Below are positions 33,931 through 42,521 of a DNA stretch of 64,000 nucleotides, in pieces; position 1 is the stretch's first letter, and each line of letters opens with the position of its first letter. The DNA is from Faucicola tetraodonis. Its GTDB lineage: Bacteria; Pseudomonadota; Gammaproteobacteria; Pseudomonadales; Moraxellaceae. The stretch lies in assembly GCA_032017425.1 (NCBI GenBank), contig DALZPW010000003.1; one strand, written 5' to 3'. The position numbers and the translations under genes were made by a program. The notes beneath the pieces are model-generated. The model saw nothing but the letters and a program-made list of their open reading frames with translations, did not search any database and was not told where the DNA came from.

Positions 33931-36900
33931 TTATGCCAAATAAGCTTCCACCTCAGTCATATCGACACTGACCAACTTGGACACGCCCGCCGTTGGCATG
34001 GTCACACCTTTGAGCTCATCGGCAATTTGCATGGCAAGTTTGTTATGACTGATAAAAACAAACTGTACGTCTTTGGCAAGCTGCTCAATTAAGCGGGTAA
34101 AGCGCGCGACATTGGCATCATCGAGCGGCGCATCGACTTCATCGAGCACACAAAATGGCGCGGGCTGCTGTTTAAAAATCGCAAAGATTAAACTTAGCGC
34201 CGTTAAGGTCTTCTCCCCTCCCGATAACAGCGCTAGCCGGCTGTTCTTTTTGCCTTTCGGCTGCGCCATCAGCTCTAGCCCTGACTGCCAGCCTTTACCG
34301 CTGCCATCTTTGACATTGGTATGGTCTGATAACACCAGCTGCGCTTGCCCGCCGCCGAACACTTGGGTAAATAGCTTGTTAAGTTCGATATTGACTTGGG
34401 TCAACATATCCATAAAAAGCTGTTTGGTCTGACTGTCAATCTGCTGGATAGCAAGTTGCAATTTGTCAATGCTTGCGGTCAAATCCGAGATTTGCTCAGC
34501 AAGGGGCGCCAATCGGCTGTTCACTTCACTGAGCTCAGCTACTGCGGCATGATTGACTGCCCCAAGATTAACCACCTGTGATGCTAACTGATCGAGTTGT
34601 CGTTGTAGTTGCTCGCGTTTGCTGCTACCCATTAACTCAATATTGTCGGTTTTTGGCACGGCGATTTTGCGACTAGTCAATTGCTCACCAATCAATGCCA
34701 CGTTTTGCTTGGCTAGTGCCCATGCGGTGTCGGTGGTGTGGTATTGCTGTTGTAGTTGGCTCAACTGCTGCTGAGACTCTTGCACACCCAATTGCGCTTG
34801 ATGTAGCTCGGTTTCCATGGTTTGCAAGGTGATTGTCAATTGCGTAACGCTGTCATTGACGGTTTGCAGTTGCGTCGAGTCCACCGTGAGTTGCTGTTGT
34901 AGCTGTGGCAAGCGTGCCTTGTGCTCGCTAATTTTATGACTCAGCAGCTGCTGCTCACTGGTGAATCTTGCTTGGTCTTGGCAAGCTTTGGCAAGTTGCT
35001 GCTCACTTGCGGTGATTTGCAATTGTCCGGTTGCCAGTGTTTGGGTGATGCGATTTTGTTGTTGTTCTAGCTCGCGCTGTTGACTGGCAAACTGGTTTAA
35101 GCGTTCATCGAGTAACTGGCGTTCGCTGATTTGTTGCTGTAATTGCGGTTGTAAATGCGAAAGCGTGTTGCTTAGCTCATAAACCCGCTGTTGCTCTTGC
35201 TGCAATTTGTCCGCAAAACCTAGCCCCTCTTGTTGTAGACGCTCGCTGTCACTGTCGAGGCGTTTTTTATCTTGCGTAAGTTTATCGAGTGCGGATTGAT
35301 AGTGATACTGCTGTTGTAGTTTTCGTTGCTGGCATTGCTGTTGTTGCTGGGTTAGGCTTAGCAGTTGATTACGCGCGGTTCGGTCTTGCGCTTGCCATTC
35401 TTGCAGACTAACCTTCGCTTGTTGCAAGCGATTGGCTAGACGCTGCAGTTGCGGTTGTTGCTGCGCTAAGTGTTCATCAAGCTCTTCAATACGGGCTTCA
35501 TTCATCAACTGCTGGCTAAAACTGATAACCTGCTGACCCTCAGCTTGCAACAAATGGCTTAGGTTAATCAGCAGCTGCTGATTACAGAGTATCAGCTGTT
35601 GCGCTGATGTCTGCACCAGCAACCAATCGCCCGTTGGTAAGTTATCGAGCAGCCCTTTATCCTGCACATCTGCCCAGTCAAGTGGCGTCGCACTGATCCA
35701 AACCTGCTGAAAAATAGCCAGATTGGGCGCCGCAATCAAAGCAGACAGTGGCAAACAACCTTCTATTAGATGACTGTTCGCTGGGTTATTTTTCGATGGG
35801 TGATGTAAAGTTGGTTTATTATCAATAAACAGCGCATGGTCTTGGATGATTTGGGCAAAATCTTGGTCAGCCGCGATAGACCATTTGGCAAATACCGTAA
35901 CTAGGGTATCAAAAATATTGGCATATCCCTTACCTGTTTCGGTCAATTGCAGTTGACTGATAAGTTTTGGCAAACTGCTATTATTTTCTTGATTGGGTGA
36001 CTGGTGGATAACTTGGGCAAGGGCAGTTTCTTGTTGTGCTAGCAAATTTTGTAGTGTCGCGTGCTCGGTTTGCCACGCTTGGTACTGCTGCTCAGCTTGG
36101 CGATGCTGACGGGTTAAGCTGTCAACTTCATCGGCTTGGTCAGCGATAGACTCTTGACGGGCGATAATATTGGCTTCAAGACGTTCAATCTCATCACTGA
36201 GTCTGGTCATTTGCGTGTCTAGTTCGTTATTCTCAAACGCTGCAAATTGCTGGTCAAATGTGGCCTTAGCAGTCTGCCATGCCAATACGGCTTTGTCATG
36301 TTCGCTTTGGCGTTGTTGTTGGCGCTGTTGTTGGCTGGCATGGTGTTTGAGGGCATTTTCACTGACGGCAAGATTTTTTTCTACGTCTTGCTTTTGCTTA
36401 TTTAACGCCACTAAATTTTTCGCAATTTGCTCACGCTGCTGTTTGCAATCATCTTGTTCATCACGCAATTGGCGCAACTGTGCGGTGAGCTGTTCAAGCT
36501 TTGCAGGTAAGCCTTCAATACGCGTTTGCGCTTGCTGTTTTTGTGCTTGCAACTCTTGTTGATACGCTGCAAAACGCTCCAGCTCAACATTGAGGACATT
36601 TAGGCGTTGTTGGTCATTGGCAAGGGCTTGTTCAGCTTGTTTCAGTAGACTTTGCGTTTCATGCTGCTGCTGCCAATAATCCTTAGCAAGATTTTGCTGG
36701 GTTTGTAGAGTCTGCTGTTGCTCAGTCAGAGCTTGCTGGGCAAGTTGCTGCTGCTCGATTAATCCTTCAATGAATACTTGCTGGGCATCCACGCGTTCAC
36801 GCATCGCCTTAAAATCTGCCGCGAGTGTTTGCTGTTTTTGCAATGCCCTCCCATAGTCATCAATGAGTAGCTGTTCACTGATCGCCTGCTGCGCTTGTTG

Positions 36901-37578
36901 CCATTGCTGCGCTTGTTGTGCCGTTTTGGCTTGTTTTTCTAGGCGTTTTTGTTGGCTGGTCAGTTCGCTGACCATATCCTGTAGCCGCGCTAAATTATCG
37001 CTTGCGGTATCGAGCTGTTTTTGGGTGTCATCACGCCGGCTTTGGTAGCGCGACACACCCGACGCCTCTTCGATAAACTCTCGTAGCTGCAACGCATTGG
37101 CATCAATGATGCGCCCTATCATACCTTGCTCAATCACCGCATACGAGCGCGCGCCAAGACCTGTGCCCAAAAAAATATCAACCACATCGCGGCGACGCAC
37201 TTTGGTGCCATTGATAAAGTAATCGGATTTGCCTTCTTTATTGATTTGCCGGCGTACCGATAATTCTTGATACAGATTAAGCGCGTGGTGGATGCCGCTG
37301 CTACCATCTTCGCCGCGGGTATGTTCAAACACCAATTCCACGCTTGCCAAGCTTTTGGCGGACTTATCTTGCGTGCCGGCAAAAATGACATCACTCATCG
37401 CGCCGCCGCGAAGCTGCTTGGCGGAGGATTCGCCCAACACCCAGCGGATGGCATCAATCACATTGGATTTGCCGCAGCCGTTGGGTCCGACAATCGCGGT
37501 GATGGTTTTGGGGAAATGAAACGTTGTAGGATTGGCAAAGGATTTAAAGCCTGCCAGTTTGAGCTGTTTTAACCGCAT
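33931..37578 (-). CDS. smc: Chromosome partition protein SMC
   Basis: 1215-residue chromosome-organising ATPase. N-terminal Walker A GPNGCGKS (31-38) after LKQLKLAGFKSFANP, long Gln-rich coiled coils on either side of a hinge (about 510-650), and the C-terminal head with signature LLSGGEKTLTALSLIFAIF and Walker B FCVLDEVDAPLDDANV. Gln is unusually frequent in the coils, as in other Moraxellaceae-like SMC proteins I can recall. It forms a condensin with ScpA/ScpB, which are not in this window. zipA follows 158 bp downstream. Confidence 0.96.
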   Translation of the reverse strand: MRLKQLKLAGFKSFANPTTFHFPKTITAIVGPNGCGKSNVIDAIRWVLGESSAKQLRGGAMSDVIFAGTQDKSAKSLASVELVFEHTRGEDGSSGIHHALNLYQELSVRRQINKEGKSDYFINGTKVRRRDVVDIFLGTGLGARSYAVIEQGMIGRIIDANALQLREFIEEASGVSRYQSRRDDTQKQLDTASDNLARLQDMVSELTSQQKRLEKQAKTAQQAQQWQQAQQAISEQLLIDDYGRALQKQQTLAADFKAMRERVDAQQVFIEGLIEQQQLAQQALTEQQQTLQTQQNLAKDYWQQQHETQSLLKQAEQALANDQQRLNVLNVELERFAAYQQELQAQKQQAQTRIEGLPAKLEQLTAQLRQLRDEQDDCKQQREQIAKNLVALNKQKQDVEKNLAVSENALKHHASQQQRQQQRQSEHDKAVLAWQTAKATFDQQFAAFENNELDTQMTRLSDEIERLEANIIARQESIADQADEVDSLTRQHRQAEQQYQAWQTEHATLQNLLAQQETALAQVIHQSPNQENNSSLPKLISQLQLTETGKGYANIFDTLVTVFAKWSIAADQDFAQIIQDHALFIDNKPTLHHPSKNNPANSHLIEGCLPLSALIAAPNLAIFQQVWISATPLDWADVQDKGLLDNLPTGDWLLVQTSAQQLILCNQQLLINLSHLLQAEGQQVISFSQQLMNEARIEELDEHLAQQQPQLQRLANRLQQAKVSLQEWQAQDRTARNQLLSLTQQQQQCQQRKLQQQYHYQSALDKLTQDKKRLDSDSERLQQEGLGFADKLQQEQQRVYELSNTLSHLQPQLQQQISERQLLDERLNQFASQQRELEQQQNRITQTLATGQLQITASEQQLAKACQDQARFTSEQQLLSHKISEHKARLPQLQQQLTVDSTQLQTVNDSVTQLTITLQTMETELHQAQLGVQESQQQLSQLQQQYHTTDTAWALAKQNVALIGEQLTSRKIAVPKTDNIELMGSSKREQLQRQLDQLASQVVNLGAVNHAAVAELSEVNSRLAPLAEQISDLTASIDKLQLAIQQIDSQTKQLFMDMLTQVNIELNKLFTQVFGGGQAQLVLSDHTNVKDGSGKGWQSGLELMAQPKGKKNSRLALLSGGEKTLTALSLIFAIFKQQPAPFCVLDEVDAPLDDANVARFTRLIEQLAKDVQFVFISHNKLAMQIADELKGVTMPTAGVSKLVSVDMTEVEAYLA

Positions 37579-37643
37579 GTTGCTAGAGTGTAGGTATCAA
37601 AAAAAGGCGCTTATTTTAGCAAAATTTTAGCGATTATTCATTA

Positions 37644-37673
37644 AATCTATGCTGACTTGATCTATGCTGAATT
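37644..37673. repeat. 15-bp tandem duplication upstream of smc
   Basis: AATCTATGCTGACTT followed by GATCTATGCTGAATT. Confidence 0.7.
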
Positions 37674-37745
37674 GGTACACAGAAATCAGGCTAAACTTAC
37701 TAAACCCTTAAGCTGATAAATCTGCCATAGCATAAAAAAAAGCAT

Positions 37746-37777
37746 AAAAAAAAACCGCTAAGTGGATTAGCGGTTTT
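37746..37777 (-). terminator. Intrinsic terminator of the Thr-rich lipoprotein gene
   Basis: Perfect stem AAAACCGCTAA / TTAGCGGTTTT with a 5-nt loop; on the minus strand it ends in a long T tract. Confidence 0.9.
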
Positions 37778-37799
37778 ATCAATCATGTTTTCGCCACTA

Positions 37800-37982
37800 T
37801 TATTTTGCCGGTGACGCAGTAGCAGTCGCGGTATTTGCCGTTGCAGTCGCGGTATTGGCAGGTACAGAAGCGGTTGTGGTGGTCGTTGTCGTCGTGGTAG
37901 TGGTTTCAGTTTTGGCTTCTTCTTTTTTACCACAACCCACAAGGCTGACGACCGTCACTAATGCGATTAATAATTTATTCAT
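37800..37982 (-). CDS. Threonine-rich small lipoprotein
   Basis: 60-residue protein. Signal peptide MNKLLIALVTVVSLVGC gives a lipobox at Cys17, followed by GKKEEAKTE, a run of eleven threonines, and alternating Thr/Ala repeats (NTATATANTATATA). ATG 37982 has GGAG 7 nt upstream, which supports expression. The mature part is low complexity, so no function can be assigned; length probably varies between strains through repeat slippage. It ends at a strong terminator upstream of smc. Confidence 0.7.
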   Translation of the reverse strand: MNKLLIALVTVVSLVGCGKKEEAKTETTTTTTTTTTTASVPANTATATANTATATASPAK

Positions 37983-38330
37983 AGTTTTCTCCAAAAATGG
38001 TTAATGTAATCATCCATCTGATAACTTGATAGTCCGATAACTATATGATCCCAATAACTATATCACTAAATCAATCAGTATCACTGGGCTAATCAGTTTA
38101 TAAAATCTCAACTTAATTTTATCAAGACGTCATGGCATTTTATGAGTTTTCTGACCGTTTGGATAGCGGCTGTGACGATTTTTTTAAGGGTTTTGTGTAA
38201 ATATTTATGCGTATCACCAGTCAATACGCCCAATACACTAAATTTTACCCATGCGATTATGTGTTACAATGATTATTAAAAATCAACCATTAAAATTTAA
38301 TCGCTAAAAATTTTTAAAAGAACTATTGCT
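37983..38330. other. Intergenic region between divergent genes
   Basis: About 350 bp, AT-rich, upstream of hemF. Contains the imperfect duplication GATAACTATATGATCC / AATAACTATATCAC. No gene or clear regulatory motif found. Confidence 0.5.
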
Positions 38331-39332
38331 ATGTCTATGCTGCTCTCCTCACCCAATGTTCAAGCCGTTCGCGCTTATTTACTTGATTTACAAGACCGTA
38401 TTTGCCAAGCGCTAGAACACCAAGAAGCCACTGGCGGGTTTAATTTATATGCTGAAGGTGCCAGCAATGCCAAATTTGTCGCTGATGTTTGGGAGAGACC
38501 CACTGAGCAAGGCACTCATCAAAATTTGGGCGGTGGTCGCTCCAATGTACTTCAAGGCGGCAAAGTGATCGAAAAAGGCGGGGTGATGTTTAGCCACATT
38601 GTTATCAACCATCTGCCAGCCACTGCCACCGCTCGCCACCCTGAACTTGCCGGTCGCCAAGCGCAAGCACTCGGTGTCTCGCTGGTGATTCATCCGACCA
38701 ATCCCAACGTGCCAACCAGTCATGCCAACGTGCGCATGTTTATCGCGGAAAAAGAAGGCTACGAGCCGATTTGGTGGTTTGGTGGTGGCTTTGATTTGAC
38801 ACCGTTTTATCCCGTGATGGAAGACTGTGTGCATTGGCACCAAGTGTGTCATGATTTGTGCGCGCCGTTTGGGAGTGACGTTTATCCCAAGTTTAAGACT
38901 TGGTGCGATGAGTATTTTTATTTAAAGCATCGTAACGAACAACGCGGCATTGGCGGCTTGTTTTATGATGATTTGAACACGCTTAGCATGGGCTGGGATT
39001 TTGATAAGTGCTTTGCGTTTATGCAGGCGGTAGGCAATGGCTACCTTAAAGGTATTATCCCGATTTTTGAGAAACGCAAACACACGCGCTATACCGAGCC
39101 GCAGCGTAATTTTCAGTTGTACCGTCGCGGTCGCTATGTCGAATACAATCTGGTGTATGACCGCGGTACTTTGTTTGGCCTACAATCAAACGGTCGCATT
39201 GAGTCGATTTTGGTCAGTCTGCCGCCGCTCACCGGCTGGGAATATCGTTATGAGCCTCTCGCAGGAACGCCTGAATTTGAACTCACGGATTTTTATCTAA
39301 AACCCAGAGATTGGCTAAACCTCAAAGCTTAA
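38331..39332 (+). CDS. hemF: Oxygen-dependent coproporphyrinogen III oxidase
   Basis: 333-residue cytosolic haem-biosynthesis enzyme that decarboxylates coproporphyrinogen III to protoporphyrinogen IX using oxygen. Conserved blocks are present: GGGRSNVLQGGKVIEKGGV, NPNVPTSHANVRMF, WWFGGGFDLTPFYP, KTWCDEYFYLKHR, RGIGGLFYDD and YVEYNLVYDRGTLFGLQ. Full length compared with E. coli HemF (299), with a short N-terminal extension. Supplies haem for the cbb3 oxidase encoded about 18 kb away, although the link is only metabolic. Confidence 0.96.
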   Translation: MSMLLSSPNVQAVRAYLLDLQDRICQALEHQEATGGFNLYAEGASNAKFVADVWERPTEQGTHQNLGGGRSNVLQGGKVIEKGGVMFSHIVINHLPATATARHPELAGRQAQALGVSLVIHPTNPNVPTSHANVRMFIAEKEGYEPIWWFGGGFDLTPFYPVMEDCVHWHQVCHDLCAPFGSDVYPKFKTWCDEYFYLKHRNEQRGIGGLFYDDLNTLSMGWDFDKCFAFMQAVGNGYLKGIIPIFEKRKHTRYTEPQRNFQLYRRGRYVEYNLVYDRGTLFGLQSNGRIESILVSLPPLTGWEYRYEPLAGTPEFELTDFYLKPRDWLNLKA

Positions 39333-39360
39333 CAAAACGCAATCTTAATAAAACACCATA

Positions 39361-39390
39361 AAAAAGGGCAATCACAGTTGCCCTTTTTTT
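39361..39390. terminator. Bidirectional intrinsic terminator between hemF and gloA
   Basis: Stem AAAAAGGGCAA / TTGCCCTTTTT with a 6-nt loop and T tracts on both strands. Confidence 0.92.
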
Positions 39391-39399
39391 CATGGGCGA

Positions 39400-39894
39400 T
39401 TAACCCATTAAGTTTGGTTGTACGATTTCTATCCAGTAACCATCTGGATCCAAGATGAAGGCAATATCTTTCATCGTACCTTCTTCAGGGCGTTTTTTGA
39501 AGGTGACTTGATGTTGCTCAAACCAAGCAACCGCTTCTTGCAGATTTGGCACGGCAAAACAAATATGCCCAAATCCTTGTGGTTCGCTGTTGCCACTGTG
39601 ATAGTGAAACTCTGCATCAGACTCCGTGCCATAATTATGGGTCAATTCTAGCACCCCTGGCTGACTAAAGGTAAATGCTGCTAGCGCGGCAGTATCGGTC
39701 GGCAAATTTGCCACCTGTTCATCGGTAAGCTTTGCCAAAAAATACAAATCAAATTCCGCTTGTGGATAGCGTTTGGTTTGTAGTAGCGTCATGCCTAATA
39801 CATCTTGATAAAAAGCCAAAGACACTTGCGGGTCTTTCACCCTAAGCATGGTGTGATTAAAGATAAACCCATTGGTAGCGGACAAGTTTGACAT
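39400..39894 (-). CDS. gloA: Glyoxalase I (lactoylglutathione lyase)
   Basis: 164-residue metalloenzyme that converts the glutathione hemithioacetal of methylglyoxal to S-lactoylglutathione. All four metal ligands are visible: His14 (FNHTMLRV), Glu83 (LELTHN), His110 (GFGHICFAV) and Glu156 (YWIEIVQP). The sequence includes the longer loops of the yeast/Pseudomonas long-type enzyme (about 170-180 residues). Glutathione use fits with gor elsewhere in the window. Confidence 0.95.
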   Translation of the reverse strand: MSNLSATNGFIFNHTMLRVKDPQVSLAFYQDVLGMTLLQTKRYPQAEFDLYFLAKLTDEQVANLPTDTAALAAFTFSQPGVLELTHNYGTESDAEFHYHSGNSEPQGFGHICFAVPNLQEAVAWFEQHQVTFKKRPEEGTMKDIAFILDPDGYWIEIVQPNLMG

Positions 39895-40092
39895 AGTGAT
39901 CCTTATTGTAATATGCCTCTAAAAGAAAAAACCTTAAAAGAAAAAGACGTTGACTAAACGTCATTAATAACGACAGTTTGCCAAAAATTCAATACTGTTT
40001 AATTTTAATTAACTTTTGGGTAAAAATATAGCCGTCATTTCTCATAACATCATGGCTAATAACATTGCACTTAGGTAAGTTGCTCAATTCAA

Positions 40093-40118
40093 TATTCGCT
40101 ATTCACTATTCGCTACTC
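40093..40118. repeat. 14-bp tandem duplication over the carbonic anhydrase stop codon
   Basis: TATTCGCTATTCAC then TATTCGCTACTC; the second copy contains the stop codon of the minus-strand carbonic anhydrase gene. Confidence 0.75.
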
Positions 40119-40754
40119 AATAAATGTCACTTTACCCGTGTCCAAATCATACACCGCCCCAACAATAATTAAGCTACCATTATTAACCGCATCTTCAAGA
40201 ATACGAGAGCCGTGTTTGAGCTGGGTGACTGACATACGCACGTTGGCTTTAATACCCCGATTAATCAACTCTTGCGCGTCAATGTCTTGTCCATTGGCGG
40301 TATAAATTTCATGCAAGTTATAAACACTGGGACGAATCCGGTCAACAATCGAACGTAAATTGGGGGAAAACTGCTGGTCAGGATTGATCAGTGTCTCCAC
40401 ACAAGCCGTCACCGCACCACAATGTGAATGACCCAACACCACGACTAACTTGGTACCGAATTTTTCAGCGGCGAACTCAACCGAGCCAATCTGAGACGGC
40501 GCGACTACGTTACCTGCTACACGAATGACGAATAAATCGCCCAAACCTTGATCAAAGACAATCTCAGCAGGGACGCGCGCATCAGAACAACCCAAAATAA
40601 TCGCAAAAGGTTCATGCACATGGGTGAGCGCATTAGACGCTAGCAAGGTTGATTGGGGGTTTTGCAAATTCTCTACGAATCGTGCGTTGCCTTGTTTGAG
40701 CATCTCGAGCGCTTGCTCGGCAGTTTCTGGACGCGGTAAGTGACTGTTTGGCAT
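40113..40754 (-). CDS. Beta-class carbonic anhydrase
   Basis: 213-residue zinc enzyme that interconverts CO2 and bicarbonate. Zinc ligands and the Asp/Arg dyad are visible: Cys56, Asp58 and Arg60 in GCSDARVPAEIVF, His109 and Cys112 in LGHSHCGAV. I start at ATG 40754, which has AAGGAG about 9 nt upstream; a GTG at 40772 lies before that site and is unlikely. Single gene, downstream of the insertion element. Confidence 0.95.
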   Translation of the reverse strand: MPNSHLPRPETAEQALEMLKQGNARFVENLQNPQSTLLASNALTHVHEPFAIILGCSDARVPAEIVFDQGLGDLFVIRVAGNVVAPSQIGSVEFAAEKFGTKLVVVLGHSHCGAVTACVETLINPDQQFSPNLRSIVDRIRPSVYNLHEIYTANGQDIDAQELINRGIKANVRMSVTQLKHGSRILEDAVNNGSLIIVGAVYDLDTGKVTFIE

Positions 40755-40874
40755 TTGGTTTTCTCCTTTCACCCTATGATAATAACGAACTTTGTGATGA
40801 TATAAAACGCGATATTTTTTATCAATTCAAACTTTTTAAAACTCAAAATTTTTTTCAAGACGGTTGTATAGCTA

Positions 40875-40925
40875 CTATAATACCTCATCGCCTGCCACAG
40901 CAATATGCCCATCGGCTATTTGGTT
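40875..40925 (-). pseudogene. Possible displaced C-terminus of the 42129-42521 gene
   Basis: Immediately beyond the right end of the tnpB element, the minus strand reads NQIADGHIAVAGDEVL followed by TAG. It is protein-like, and its codon phase (positions divisible by 3) equals that of the gene interrupted on the other side. Removing 40926-42131 would join ...LYQPLP to NQIADGH. The exact element ends are not known, so this is an inference. Confidence 0.4.
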
Positions 40926-40936
40926 CTTGACTTCCT

Positions 40937-40956
40937 CCCCTTGCTAAAGCAAGGGG
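40937..40956. repeat. Right-end hairpin of the tnpB element
   Basis: Perfect 8-bp stem CCCCTTGC / GCAAGGGG with TAAA loop. The tnpB stop codon TAG (40944-40946) is formed by the top of the stem and the loop. Confidence 0.85.
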
Positions 40957-42050
40957 ATTCCTTCTACAAGACGGTCAAGCCCGACCGCAAGAATGTTCTT
41001 ACTGGCATTGATATCTCTATCATGCCATGTGCCACACGAAGCACATATCCATTCTCTTATTCCAAGCGATTTTCTACCTTTCGGACTATTGGCGGTGATT
41101 TCACCGCAACACGAACATCGCTGGGTCGTGTATTTCTCATTCACGATTTCAAAACGGCAACCTGCGTTCTCGCATTTGTAGGTCAGTTGTCGTTTCAGTT
41201 CAAACCAGCCTGCATCGTAAACCGATTTGGCGAGTTTGCCTTTTTTACTATTAAATTGATTACTCTGAATATCACCGACCACGATTAGGGCATTGTCTTT
41301 GACTAATTGGGTGGTGAATTTATGTATCAGGTCTTGGCGTGTGTTTTTGATTTTGGCATGGATCGCTTTGACACGCTGTTTGTTTTTGGCACGTTGAGCA
41401 ATGGCTAAATCTTTGGCATATTTGAGCGTTTGCTTGATGGTGAGTTTGTCACCGCTTGAGGTAGTGGCACTGTCTTTAAGTCCTAAGTCAATGCCTACGC
41501 TACCCGTTCCGCATTGTGTCTTGGGGTAGTCTTTGACGGTGATACAGGCATACCAACGGTTACGGCTGTCTTGGACAATTTCCAGCGTGTTGATTTGATA
41601 TAGGCTAAGGTTGTAGCTGTCCCATAGGTCAATGACTAGTTTTTGCCCTTTGGCTAAACTAAGCTGTAAGGTGGATTTTAAGCCTTTTTTACCTGTGTGG
41701 TGTGTGGCGATGTGTTTGATGGCAGATTGTTTAAACGGTAGCCAGCCTAATGATTTACGTTTTGAATTTGGGTTGTTGGTTCGCCAGTTTAGTTTGGCTT
41801 TTTTGAATTGTTTTCTAGCTTTGGCGTGGGTTTCGTTGATGGCTTGAATGGTTTGCGAGTGTAACCCCAGTAATTCACCGCTACCTTTGGTGTATTCGTT
41901 TAGGTCGTAGGCTGAAAGGAATTTGCCAGTTTTTTGTAGGTGCTTGTAACTCAAGTCATTGACGTAGTTCCATACGAAATTGACCGAACCGCTTAGGCGG
42001 TTGAGTTTATCAGTATGTTTGTCTCGTATGCGTAGCTTGAGTGTTTTCAT
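40944..42050 (-). CDS. tnpB: TnpB RNA-guided nuclease of an IS200/IS605 element
   Basis: 368-residue TnpB (OrfB), the Cas12-like guide-RNA nuclease ancestor. N-terminal helix-turn-helix/WED region, RuvC-I with Asp188 (VGIDLGLKDSA), RuvC-II region ALIVVGDIQSNQF, zinc finger CSCCGE plus CASCG (Cys312, Cys315, Cys336, Cys339) and RuvC-III Asp346 (HDRDINASKNIL). The usual RuvC-II glutamate (VIED) is glycine here (Gly259, VVGD); Glu305 in NEKYTTQRCS is a candidate substitute, and I recall relatives with the same change. I start at ATG 42050; an upstream extension of 20 residues is possible. The frame is intact. Confidence 0.9.
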   Translation of the reverse strand: MKTLKLRIRDKHTDKLNRLSGSVNFVWNYVNDLSYKHLQKTGKFLSAYDLNEYTKGSGELLGLHSQTIQAINETHAKARKQFKKAKLNWRTNNPNSKRKSLGWLPFKQSAIKHIATHHTGKKGLKSTLQLSLAKGQKLVIDLWDSYNLSLYQINTLEIVQDSRNRWYACITVKDYPKTQCGTGSVGIDLGLKDSATTSSGDKLTIKQTLKYAKDLAIAQRAKNKQRVKAIHAKIKNTRQDLIHKFTTQLVKDNALIVVGDIQSNQFNSKKGKLAKSVYDAGWFELKRQLTYKCENAGCRFEIVNEKYTTQRCSCCGEITANSPKGRKSLGIREWICASCGTWHDRDINASKNILAVGLDRLVEGIPLL

Positions 42051-42106
42051 GCAAATTATTTTAGCAAAATTTATGCAAGCGTTATAGTGTATGAGTTGCC
42101 TTATAT

Positions 42107-42126
42107 CCACCGCCTAAAGTCGGTGG
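42107..42126. repeat. Left-end hairpin of the tnpB element
   Basis: CCACCG / CGGTGG with an 8-nt loop CCTAAAGT, directly upstream of tnpB and next to the interrupted gene. Confidence 0.75.
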
Positions 42127-42128
42127 TT

Positions 42129-42521
42129 TTACGGCAATGGCTGATAAAGACTGAGCGCGTCGATGGCAGTCGGACGTTGGCTGATGGCAGCCAAGTTTTT
42201 TAATGGATACGCCTTACGCTGCTGTTTGCCAAGCGCAATACTATCTGCTTGGGTTAGTAGCTTGCCTTGGTAGCGATGGCGCGTCAAATCCACACACTGA
42301 GCATGCTGTAAGGATTTGGGTAAAGCGATAGCGATGGGCAGCGCGGCTGTTGTGTCCGTTGTTGTTTTTTTGGTGGTTGTTTCTTTAGCGTCTGGTTTTT
42401 TTGCGGGTATTTTTTTAGCCGTGGTTTGAGAAGCCGTATTGTTTGCACCTGTTTGACTGGTTGTTGTTTGAGTGGCTGTTGTTTGAGTCGCTGGGTTTTG
42501 AGGCTTTTTTTTGCTAGGCAT
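42129..42521 (-). CDS. Thr/Lys-rich hypothetical protein, 3' end replaced by the tnpB element
   Basis: 130-residue protein that I do not recognise. Residues 1-60 are low complexity (Thr, Lys, Gln, Ala; SKKKPQNPATQTTA then KKIPAKKPDAKETTTKK). Residues 60-130 look ordered: LPKSLQHAQCVDLTRHRYQG, ADSIALGKQQRKAYPLKNLA. The reading frame stops at TAA (42129-42131), exactly at the edge of the insertion element, so the present C-terminus ...SLYQPLP is probably truncated by about 16 residues (see 40875-40925). ATG 42521 has AAGAGA 6 nt upstream. Confidence 0.6.
   Translation of the reverse strand: MPSKKKPQNPATQTTATQTTTSQTGANNTASQTTAKKIPAKKPDAKETTTKKTTTDTTAALPIAIALPKSLQHAQCVDLTRHRYQGKLLTQADSIALGKQQRKAYPLKNLAAISQRPTAIDALSLYQPLP

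Larger units (their letters stand above)
40927..42128 (-). mobile_element. IS200/IS605-type element carrying only tnpB (IS1341-like)
   Basis: About 1.2 kb unit bounded by the subterminal hairpins typical of this superfamily: CCCCTTGC-TAAA-GCAAGGGG at the tnpB 3' side and CCACCG/CGGTGG at the 5' side, with GGGGAGGAAGTCAA beyond the first hairpin resembling common right ends. There is no tnpA gene, so it probably depends on a transposase elsewhere. No target duplication is expected for this family, and none is seen. The ends given are approximate to a few bases. Confidence 0.8.

Noticed and set aside
36170..36562. Long plus-strand cysteine-rich frame opposite smc
   Set aside because: Mirror of CAG/GCA-rich coiled-coil codons; no ribosome-binding site, no recognisable domain.
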